From: a virus
IMG/VR virus record: IMGVR_UViG_3300044994_000370
Coordinates: 1-20,051 of that record
Strand: one strand, 5' to 3'
Length of the DNA stretch: 20,051 nt
Both the position numbers and the translations under genes were made by a program. Shown here in pieces: positions 15,201 to 20,051 of the stretch (position 1 is the stretch's first letter; every line of letters starts with the position of its first letter). The notes beneath the pieces were generated by a model. The model was not told the DNA's origin and searched no databases. It saw nothing but the letters and a program-made list of their open reading frames with translations.

Positions 15201-15810
15201 CATCAGGGAGAGCTCCTGAAGAAGGTGCTCTAACTACCGTACCTGTTGGTATCGTTCTGGTACCTCCTTGAGCTAGGATAACCGTTTCGTTTATGTTATG
15301 AAATTTAGTTGTTGGGGTAGCAAGAGTTAGTTTCCAGTAGCTACCAACAGGTGTTTTAGTTGTATAGGAAATAGGTCCTTCTACGTTAGGGGTGCCTCGT
15401 CCAATATAAATTTGTCCAGAGTTTGGAAAATTAGAAGCGTCTGAAACAAAAATTTCCACAGAGCCGATGTTGGGTGCTTTTGTACCTGTGTAAATCTTGG
15501 TTGATTTTTTTGTGAAACTGGAATCTGTAATTTTTACAGTACCAGAAGCAACCCTAGCAGGAAGTTCGCGAAGCCCCTCATCTTTGGCAAGACGTCTTAA
15601 AGACTCACCCTCTGCACGGTCAACAGAAAGATCTCTAAGGATCTGTATCGAATCACCCGATACACGAGCCGCCATCAAAGCTACAACTTCGAAAAGTTGG
15701 GTTGTTAAAGAACCTACGTTGATATCGTTTACGCCCGTTCTGGAAATCCAGTCGGTTAACATTTCTCCTAAAAACTGTTCTTGCGATTTTGGATTCGGTG
15801 TCTGTGCCAT
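9247..15810 (-). CDS. Giant baseplate J-like protein with a very large central insertion (2187 aa)
   Basis: ATG at 15808-15810 follows GAGG. The N-terminal part has the layout of a J-family (gp6/gp47-like) wedge protein: helical start ('LSVDRAEGESLRRLAKDEGL'), an 'EGPI' module near residues 118-185, then 'GTKGNVPIGAIKEFASPPFS' and 'ETDQELRIRIKRAR' near 230-285. The family's C-terminal region appears only at residues about 2085-2187 ('AQITEQVRTNLTALIEGNPI', 'ISDIVESVNVIPGVKAVAIS'). Family members are usually about 350-500 residues, so about 1,700 residues are inserted between the two halves. The insert is beta-rich and repetitive: several 'GDxv...NxGtF' units near residues 700, 1113, 1500, 1647, 1725 and 1927, and the shared 120-residue module at about 1773-1893. 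Expected role: the wedge ring of a contractile tail, with the insert as a peripheral appendage. Confidence 0.85.
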   Translation of the reverse strand: MAQTPNPKSQEQFLGEMLTDWISRTGVNDINVGSLTTQLFEVVALMAARVSGDSIQILRDLSVDRAEGESLRRLAKDEGLRELPARVASGTVKITDSSFTKKSTKIYTGTKAPNIGSVEIFVSDASNFPNSGQIYIGRGTPNVEGPISYTTKTPVGSYWKLTLATPTTKFHNINETVILAQGGTRTIPTGTVVRAPSSGALPDVNFTVTQPAIILDGETEVDGVSVSAQEPGTKGNVPIGAIKEFASPPFSGARVTNVFPFKTGRDVETDQELRIRIKRARISRGLGTALAVKNSVIGATPSDENATIVSSEIITSSGETTLYIDDGTGYEQKTAGVGVEYLVDSALGGETNFQLETGGKQTSVAKAFIVSNFKAPFDVRGTDRLAVSIGGVTTEHTFQDDDFISPGGATAYEIVASINANSNLLFEATTSEGGTKVLLQARANDNEDIQVVGVSTGRDASVLMGFPSNKVETLRLFKNKTPLSKDGNTATVKSRKQADWSNTIATGDTLILSVDGTASVTYTITDADFVAEGSHNTVSSTNSLESWVNVFNKKLTGVTASIVGEQIYLTSNLGASDRAKVEISQSSTLVTKNMFSSAIGLSASGKTSDFEFSRNTAQIKLKKPLAQGDELTAGSRDTEARVEAARVLGGTTTFSSTAYIWFLFDDKDASIVNTGVAATSLIQVQKPTANIVRYSSSVATAFSSVQVGDYVIVWSPQLSAANRLEGRVNAVTANTLDIKVTATEYAAAVAESGIVYQEGFVVVRTNKVPQKLKVNSGTKFVTEIADELNLQVKAAEFTTIDDEILVCKSKTKVADGGAVLVVTFDVSGKLLNFTAGDSDKSKESLLAFYESGYKEGAFPLFAHAAFASEASAVPPSNYISTVTSSVNPSTIGLDPNLIIGYLHPYGSILDALSTSETTELDNYSGTTLTLHQDPLIKRLRLNDRFYFAQPLDFGHEDEAVVVLDGNASDKTFSIPFFRKAKTNTTLAVNPNSFNAYDFDAGPTTPFTQFFTSSFKFDNFKVLMQAKRVIDPPASQDAILYRAKKWGRSGERISVGYTYPTVPNSPILHTVTVDDNIKVKISLKSGAAIPTNIDGTTEWDVTITANTPVAGVDQVTYTWTGTGTAPGLGGLSGGEYVNISKGSELNVKNTGVFRVSTQPGFAPTANSFTIVRKNGEAVAEQDKATLVAGVFSFYQSSATTAAQIQNYVTTSTLSDILTATLVNDGGISGSGVINRSTAEQNDFAFDSYYLLDGINWIASTNLGGSPQFTFKTPLNYPSGTGYAFNQSEEVRLVPTSIDQAVRFAKVLAVSGFTTLGSINLSKRESRMEISTNLLGGEGSIQVVGGTANTVETPVLGNSSLVKNQYTLTSVNRSGLTGFHSDQWVKLSADFKQPKATLFKGTASISIDGDYQVVGKSKIELTGRTLTDRHFGKPRHHIRSRNRTFKVEKQGDFTCISWNGSGTQPFFSKTLNLNATGNGTLNIEKITNTSEVNIYILTGTLNFTEVSIGDLITVSGMSKPENNGTFLVTGVSENGKTLRVLNPLGVNEFSTGTASILNNANIIGDQFIVGGNSLIAGVDFVVGPNAAATAANLASAIGALPGVTATSSGGVVTIEATTPNANISLVYNDLGGSGGGAVSGPNLVGKTFTPSSFSCTSSVSEGDTVVFSAPFAILNRGKFRVIRRFENSIYIDNPNSVEESITLPANLISLSYTGTTQFNIQATNNKMKLIWNGTGTEPLLGVARPGDEITFGTDFASNNQGTFMVTRSGAKLPEITRATCVAGSLITTGKYWLINAAGNTTEYYVWYNVNGGGGNPNLPGKTGIQVAISGTDTNLQVANATAAALNAVSGNPFTAVVSGNKVTITTTGFAETTDATEGNMPSQFDIEILQQGRRTFIECINPAVSAETNISITDVLELHRPQMLFYEYEATVQGDSFIITSNFLGSTNKGTWVVDRVIDQDTLLVVGTMTDKESTSLSGNQEAILVQEEKPYVGYKKIRMVVNDPASTDRGIMVFSTAEQYNKINDVGQVQISAMSKLNFNTTIRKGLDSYRYHTGMIGEANRIVYGDPRDPVAYPGVAAAGAEIFIREPLFRRVQVAIDVRIETGIPFAQITEQVRTNLTALIEGNPIGQSIAISDIVESVNVIPGVKAVAISSPLYNASNDTIRISPSEKARIIDPTADISVRQIGS

Positions 15811-15838
15811 TTAATTCCTCTTTTTATCCTATATCATA

Positions 15839-18436
15839 TCATCCCGCAAGCTTAAAACTAATCGGATAAACTCCCAAACCATTTGCAATAAATACAGATA
15901 GGTTTACCGTAAAGATTGCTCCTTCTTTGGTTATCTGGAGTTTTTCTATACCTGCAAATCTAGGGTCTTGGGCAAGAAGAGCTGAGATTATGTTATAAAC
16001 GCTTTTTGCGTCTAAATCGGCGGTTGAAACACCCGATCTTAAACCAGAGCCGAAATTAGGGAACCTTAAAATCTGACCGGGTTCTGTTATAAACTTAAGC
16101 TTTAAAGCTTGGAAAATATTGGTTAATCCATAAGACAAACGCAAATCACCAAAAGCGTCAACGGCCAAGTCTCCGTTATCGGCTAAAAGAAGGTCAATCT
16201 TTGAAAGACCAGTAAGCTCATCATCTTTTGTCGCAGGTACAGGTCTAGTAGCTAGATCATCTGGGATAGGAAGATTTGATGGTATAAAGATCTGATCTTG
16301 GCTGTTGACGGTTCCCGGTAAATAAGCTTTCATCTTAGCCGAATTCGACAACGTAAAAATATCAAGGTTGTCGAAACCGTCGACAGTGATTAAAAAGTTT
16401 GTATCGTCAATTTTTTCGATATTTATGATAGTTCTTTTTTCTTTAGGCTGAGTATTGCTAAATAAATATATTTTTTGGCCAACATATAAATTTTCGTCTG
16501 AACTTACGTTAAATTGTCGACCGTCACCATTTGAAAGGAATGGTCTTTCGAATCCAACCTCATCGATGTATGGGGATTTTAAGTTGTTTAAGGCTACGAT
16601 TTCGATCCAGCGTTCCGAATTGCCCAAATACCTAGCGGCAATTTGCTCTATTGTCAAGCCAAAAGGGACAGGCGCTCTAACTTTAGATTGAGAATTTTCA
16701 AAAACAAGACCGTTTTCTTGAGCCTCAGCTTTAACGAATTCGTAAGCATTTTTTTGGTTCTGTTGAGCTTCCTCGCTCAATATTAAAGAACCCATTAGTT
16801 GAATGACATCGTAAAGTTTCTTTAAAAGATCATATTCGTCAATAGTAATAGGCTGAAGCCTACTTTTAGGTGCGGCACGACCATAAATGTTAGAAAAAGT
16901 TTGGTCTCCTGTTCCTAAAGCGTTTGAAATTTGATAGGCCAACTCTTGCATCATGTTTCTATAATTTTGTAAATCCTGAGGAGTCAAAAGACTTACCCTA
17001 TCTATTTCTTGATCTATAGCCCTTCTAACTTCTGATGAGAATGGGGTAGAATCAACACCAAACTGATCAAAGAATTTATAATTTTTTTGAACGTCTCCAA
17101 ATAAATTTGTTGCGGGGTTTGTCTTAAGAGACATCGCAAAACTTGATAGTAAGTTTGGATTGTTCTTTAACTGAGCAGTAAGATTTGAAAGGTCACCTTC
17201 TCTTTGTTTGATATAATCCCTTAATGCACCAGAAATTCTTTTAAAACTTTCATCGGTATTTTCTAAAACCCTTTCAGCTATTTCTAAATTTTCTCTAGAA
17301 TCGTAAAAAGCAGAGATAGAATCAATACCTATGTTCAGAAACAGATCGGCAACAGTAGGTACTATACCTGATAAATTTTTGACAAAAAGCGTTGTTTCGC
17401 GAAACACGTTAAACACCGCATAAAAATCAGAACGAACCGATCTTACAAGATTATAGGCAGAGGCTAATGCACCCCTAGCCTCTCTAAGGCCACGAAGAAT
17501 ATCTCGGTATAAATTGGTAGGTAAAGATACCGATGCCGAACTACTTCCTCCGCCCAATTTTATACGACGATAAGCTTTTAATTGGAGATTAAATTTATAT
17601 TCATTGGGAGAGTCGGCAGATTGGCTGTAAGTAAAAACTAAAGGAGTAACCAAAAAAGTTTGGTTTTGTTTAGGAATATCTAATGCTAATCTGTAATTTG
17701 CCCAATCTGGGCGTTTTTTTCTTTCCGAATATTGTTCTAAAAACTGATCTAAAAGCAAAGCTTGAGCATAGCCAGTACCAGAAAATCCGCTTGACGTGTT
17801 AGAAACTTGACCCTTAAAAGCGCTAACCGTTCTTGATATTTTATCAGAAAGTGAAGAAAAAGCACTAATCGTGCCAGCAAAAATACTTTGAAAGCTGTTT
17901 GGGGCTTCGGGAGCTCTGCTTGCCCCGTTTCTAAATGGCCAAACTCCAAAAGTACCTGTCATAGAAATCAACTTAAATTTTGTTCCGTTATGCTCTTCGA
18001 CTATACCTCTTAAAGTAGCCGAAGTATTGATAGCAAATTGGTTTGAAATAGATAGTTGCTGTGGGGTAATTGGTAAATGATAAACCCATGAATTTTCTAA
18101 CGGATAGAAATTTAGCCTAAATAAATCGCCACTACCTTCTTTAAGAATTTCGACGTTTGATCCAGAGTTACCAGAAGTAGCGATCCTGTACGTTCCATCG
18201 GGTTGAAGCTCAACAACAACCAGTCTATAGGGATACAATTTGTCCCATTTAGAACCCTGTATATTGATAGAAGGGAAAAAAGAGTCTCTTTCAAGAGATT
18301 CGGCGTTAGCTTTCCAAGGACCTGAAACGGAATCGTTGGCGTTAGAATCGTTCAGGGGAGGTTTCTGCTTAGTATTTTGGGGCAAAATACTATCGATAGA
18401 TGGTGCTTTTGCTGAATTTTGTGGCAATTTAATCAT
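15839..18436 (-). CDS. Baseplate fusion protein: tail N-domain, LysM and gp25-like wedge domain (865 aa)
   Basis: ATG at 18434-18436; the ribosome site (AGAGAGG, 11 nt away) is weak. After a low-complexity N-terminus (to about 45) comes a region with 'NSWVYHLPITPQQLSISNQF' that resembles tail proteins of the XkdP/gp53 kind. A long helical stretch follows (about 310-560). A LysM-like segment ('GLTIEQIAARYLGNSERWIE') lies near residues 590-625. The last ~120 residues ('DLAVDAFGDLRLSYGLTNIF', then 'FITEPGQILRFPNFGSGL') match the gp25/XkdS-like wedge domain. In many phages these are separate genes. The product probably bridges tail tube/hub and wedge. It is the first gene of the visible minus-strand run downstream of the divergent region at 18437-18507, and is followed by the J-like gene after 28 nt. 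Confidence 0.8.
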   Translation of the reverse strand: MIKLPQNSAKAPSIDSILPQNTKQKPPLNDSNANDSVSGPWKANAESLERDSFFPSINIQGSKWDKLYPYRLVVVELQPDGTYRIATSGNSGSNVEILKEGSGDLFRLNFYPLENSWVYHLPITPQQLSISNQFAINTSATLRGIVEEHNGTKFKLISMTGTFGVWPFRNGASRAPEAPNSFQSIFAGTISAFSSLSDKISRTVSAFKGQVSNTSSGFSGTGYAQALLLDQFLEQYSERKKRPDWANYRLALDIPKQNQTFLVTPLVFTYSQSADSPNEYKFNLQLKAYRRIKLGGGSSSASVSLPTNLYRDILRGLREARGALASAYNLVRSVRSDFYAVFNVFRETTLFVKNLSGIVPTVADLFLNIGIDSISAFYDSRENLEIAERVLENTDESFKRISGALRDYIKQREGDLSNLTAQLKNNPNLLSSFAMSLKTNPATNLFGDVQKNYKFFDQFGVDSTPFSSEVRRAIDQEIDRVSLLTPQDLQNYRNMMQELAYQISNALGTGDQTFSNIYGRAAPKSRLQPITIDEYDLLKKLYDVIQLMGSLILSEEAQQNQKNAYEFVKAEAQENGLVFENSQSKVRAPVPFGLTIEQIAARYLGNSERWIEIVALNNLKSPYIDEVGFERPFLSNGDGRQFNVSSDENLYVGQKIYLFSNTQPKEKRTIINIEKIDDTNFLITVDGFDNLDIFTLSNSAKMKAYLPGTVNSQDQIFIPSNLPIPDDLATRPVPATKDDELTGLSKIDLLLADNGDLAVDAFGDLRLSYGLTNIFQALKLKFITEPGQILRFPNFGSGLRSGVSTADLDAKSVYNIISALLAQDPRFAGIEKLQITKEGAIFTVNLSVFIANGLGVYPISFKLAG

Positions 18437-18457
18437 AGACTTCTTAACCTCTCTATG

Positions 18458-18475
18458 ATAAGATTGTTTTTATAG
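18458..18475 (+). promoter_or_regulatory. Candidate promoter motif upstream of the metallopeptidase gene
   Basis: ATAAGATTGTTTTTATAG matches the motif at 4812-4829 in 15 of 18 positions. It lies in the 71-nt divergent gap between the LysM/gp25 gene and the metallopeptidase gene, 32 nt before the latter's ATG. The plus-strand orientation is assigned from the shared position relative to both plus-strand genes. Confidence 0.4.
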
Positions 18476-18496
18476 GGATATCTATATATTATCCCT
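18474..18496 (+). promoter_or_regulatory. Inverted repeat next to the metallopeptidase ribosome site
   Basis: AGGGATA and TATCCCT form a perfect 7-bp inverted repeat with a 9-nt spacer (tctatatat). It ends directly before the Shine-Dalgarno GAAAGAGG (18497-18504). As DNA it could be an operator; as RNA, a leader hairpin that affects access to the ribosome site. Function is inferred. Confidence 0.4.
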
Positions 18497-18507
18497 GAAA
18501 GAGGCAC

Positions 18508-19065
18508 ATGAAAAAAAATATCGTGTTATTCTTAATTTTAGCTGTTGTTTTAATCCAAAAAAACATCATTTTTTCTAAAAATACAGGCCAAGAAGAGGAT
18601 AAAAGGGAGATAAAAGAATTTGTTGAGGACTATAAAAATCTGATGAAAGGCATCGTAGATGAAAAGGCTATAGACAGTGTAAAAATTACAATAACAGATC
18701 TGGAACACCCTATCGTTGGCTTATGCTGGTATAACGAAAATCCAAGAAGGATACAGCTAGACGCCAAAAGCTGGAAATCATACGATTACGCTAAAAAAGA
18801 AGCCTTAATTCTTCACGAGCTTGGACATTGCGTGTGCAATCTTGGCCATGTGCATTTTATGGGGATATATGATACCAAATCTAAGGCTCCTGAAAGATCG
18901 GAAGATAGGCTAAACTCTGGCTTTCTTGAAGATGGGTGCCCCACATCCTTGATGCACCCGATAGTTTTAAATAGCGAATGCTATACAAAACACAGAGCTC
19001 ATTATAGGTATGAGCTGCACTTAAGATGTTATTCAGCTTCCATAAGAAAAAATAATAGCAATTAA
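18508..19065 (+). CDS. Secreted or membrane-anchored zinc metallopeptidase-like protein
   Basis: This encodes 185 residues; the ATG is 3 nt after GAAAGAGG. A short basic N-terminus and hydrophobic core (residues 5-22) form a signal peptide or anchor without a lipobox Cys. The zinc motif is H103-E-L-G-H107, followed by G113-H114 and H116. The pattern HExxHx5GH is one residue longer than the metzincin HExxHxxGxxH, so the third ligand is uncertain. 'CPTSLMHP' at 144-151 could act as a Met-turn-like segment. Six Cys after the signal (73, 108, 110, 144, 158, 174) suit disulfides outside the cytoplasm. Proteins with a similar 'HELGHC...SLMHP' layout occur as small predicted metallopeptidases in bacteria and phages. 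It is encoded against the tail operon and overlaps the convergent gene by 4 nt. Possible roles are lysis, envelope modification or host fitness, none proven. Confidence 0.8.
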   Translation: MKKNIVLFLILAVVLIQKNIIFSKNTGQEEDKREIKEFVEDYKNLMKGIVDEKAIDSVKITITDLEHPIVGLCWYNENPRRIQLDAKSWKSYDYAKKEALILHELGHCVCNLGHVHFMGIYDTKSKAPERSEDRLNSGFLEDGCPTSLMHPIVLNSECYTKHRAHYRYELHLRCYSASIRKNNSN

Positions 19066-20051
19066 GTTTTATCCTTATAGACCCTAGCCCATTCGTCAGG
19101 TCGGTACTTGGCAGGCACTTCACGATCTACCGTTATCTTGTTACCCTGAACAGAAGCGATCGTAAGCCCCATCTCTTCTTGGGTATCTGAGACAAGGAAA
19201 ATCTTGTCGTTTGCTACTAAATCACCTATATCTTTAAGGTGCAATACCTTTGTACCGTTCGAGGGCGCAGAAAGGATAGAGGCCGTCAAAAGAGTGTTGT
19301 AGGTATTCTTGGCTAGATCAATCTGTGCTTGGAGATCATTTTGTGCACTGATTGCCCTATCAAAGCTTTTATAGGAAAGTAAAGACCCCCCAAAAAAGCT
19401 AAGTCTTAACAAGAGATAGTCCCATCTTTCAAGGTAAAGACCAGACCCTGTAACGTTACCGTTTGAAAGGTTTTGCGTAAGAGAGCCTAAATTGGTGTCT
19501 ATCTGGTTAACTCTTGTTGAAACGAAGGTTTGTCTTGCCAAGATAGCGTTTTTTAAGGTTGTAAGGTTTCCAGATTGGAGACGAGTAGCTCCCAAAAGAG
19601 CAGGGTTATAGGAGTTAAACCCTGAACAGGTTGTTTGTCCGTGACCAGTATTGAAAGGGGTTAAAGCCAACCAAGCGTTGATCGCGGCTACGATCGTGTT
19701 GATGTTTGCTGATGCCGTGTTGTTTTGTGTTTGTCTAGAGTTTACTGGGTCGTTTGTTAGTATAAGACCTTGAGTAGCAAGGACGTAGGTGTTAAGATCG
19801 TTTATCTGGGTTACCAAGGTGTTGTAGTGGTTTTGAAGAGCTGTGTTCGTAATTATATTGTCAGGACCCGGAGTCCAAGTTCCACCATTTGAGGTACAAT
19901 CCGTTTGGTTAGTATAGTTAGGTATGCTACAAGTTCCGTTAACGCATATCTGGCCTGTTACCCTTTGAATAAGCGGATAAGTCTCGATCGTGTTAATAGT
20001 GTTAAGGATGTTGGTTATCTTACTTTGTTCGGCAGCGACTGCTGCGGGATA
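19062..20051 (-). CDS. Phage structural protein, C-terminal part (N-terminus beyond the right edge)
   Basis: The frame is open from the window edge to a TAA at 19062-19064, giving 329 visible residues. An internal TTG at 19815-19817 should not be taken as the start, because coding sequence continues upstream of it in frame. A Cys-rich stretch near the visible N-terminus, 'GTCSIPNYTNQTDC' followed by 'GGTWTPG', resembles a small motif seen in large-phage virion proteins. The middle is helical with many N, Q, T and L residues and probable coiled-coil character. The last ~75 residues are a beta domain: 'VLHLKDIGDLVANDKIFLVS', then 'KITVDREVPAKYRPDEWARV'. Context suggests a tail component upstream of the baseplate genes. 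No named family is recognised. Confidence 0.7.
   Translation of the reverse strand, partial: YPAAVAAEQSKITNILNTINTIETYPLIQRVTGQICVNGTCSIPNYTNQTDCTSNGGTWTPGPDNIITNTALQNHYNTLVTQINDLNTYVLATQGLILTNDPVNSRQTQNNTASANINTIVAAINAWLALTPFNTGHGQTTCSGFNSYNPALLGATRLQSGNLTTLKNAILARQTFVSTRVNQIDTNLGSLTQNLSNGNVTGSGLYLERWDYLLLRLSFFGGSLLSYKSFDRAISAQNDLQAQIDLAKNTYNTLLTASILSAPSNGTKVLHLKDIGDLVANDKIFLVSDTQEEMGLTIASVQGNKITVDREVPAKYRPDEWARVYKDKT

Noticed and set aside
15497-15814. Plus-strand open frames inside the large baseplate genes (for example 105 codons here, 128 codons at 10949-11335)
   Set aside because: They lie antisense to long, clearly coding frames with recognisable domains, lack ribosome sites and have unremarkable composition; they are shadow frames.
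19062-19817. A 251-residue protein starting at a TTG (19815-19817)
   Set aside because: The same frame stays open to the window edge with coherent sequence upstream, so the gene is a partial one entering from the right; the TTG is an internal Leu codon.
1-20051. CRISPR array, tRNA or rRNA genes
   Set aside because: No regularly spaced direct repeats, no cloverleaf-like sequence and no rRNA-like stretch were seen on reading both strands.

Overview
The window looks like a piece of a large contractile-tailed (myovirus-type) phage or prophage-like genome, roughly 40% GC. The tail/baseplate module is almost entirely on the minus strand. I see no host marker, tRNA, rRNA or CRISPR array, so host and phage lineage are undetermined. 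The phage assignment rests on a baseplate J-type protein, a LysM plus gp25-type baseplate wedge fusion, a tail-tube-like small protein and tail-fibre modules arranged as a head-to-tail operon.

Layout, read in the direction of minus-strand transcription (right to left). A structural protein cut by the right edge (19062-20051) ends against a convergent plus-strand gene for a secreted zinc metallopeptidase (18508-19065). Then come the LysM/gp25 fusion (15839-18436), a giant 2187-residue baseplate J-like protein (9247-15810), a 680-residue baseplate-like protein (7202-9244) and a tail-tube-like protein (6775-7209), with gaps of 0-28 nt or overlaps. After an accessory insert, the operon resumes with a 926-residue fibre/appendage protein (1684-4464), two small proteins (1211-1660 and 968-1207) and a tail fibre whose C-terminus lies beyond the left edge (1-955).

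The accessory insert (about 4495-6725) is the most unusual part. It holds a complete IS200/IS605-family TnpB-only element (about 5422-6725, tnpB on the minus strand, no tnpA in the window). It also holds a 262-bp internally deleted relative (about 4495-4756) in the same orientation. Between them are two plus-strand items: a coiled-coil zinc-ribbon gene (best start TTG at 4853) and the first 33 or so codons of a DnaQ-like 3'-5' exonuclease cut off by the TnpB element. The mini-element keeps a right end of nearly equal length (129 versus 128 nt). Its unpaired core is identical to that of the TnpB element, while several stems differ by compensatory changes that pair best on the minus strand. This is what a conserved omega-RNA (guide RNA) scaffold would look like. 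The mini-element therefore appears to be a trans-acting guide-RNA cassette whose predicted guide is the leader of the neighbouring tail gene.

The structural proteins share modules. One ~120-residue beta-rich module recurs in the 926-, 680- and 2187-residue proteins, an 'EGPI' module recurs in two of them, and an 'NkGtF' repeat recurs several times. The baseplate assembly thus seems to have grown by domain duplication and shuffling. The two plus-strand accessory loci are each preceded by a similar AT-rich motif (15 of 18 positions identical), a candidate moron promoter.
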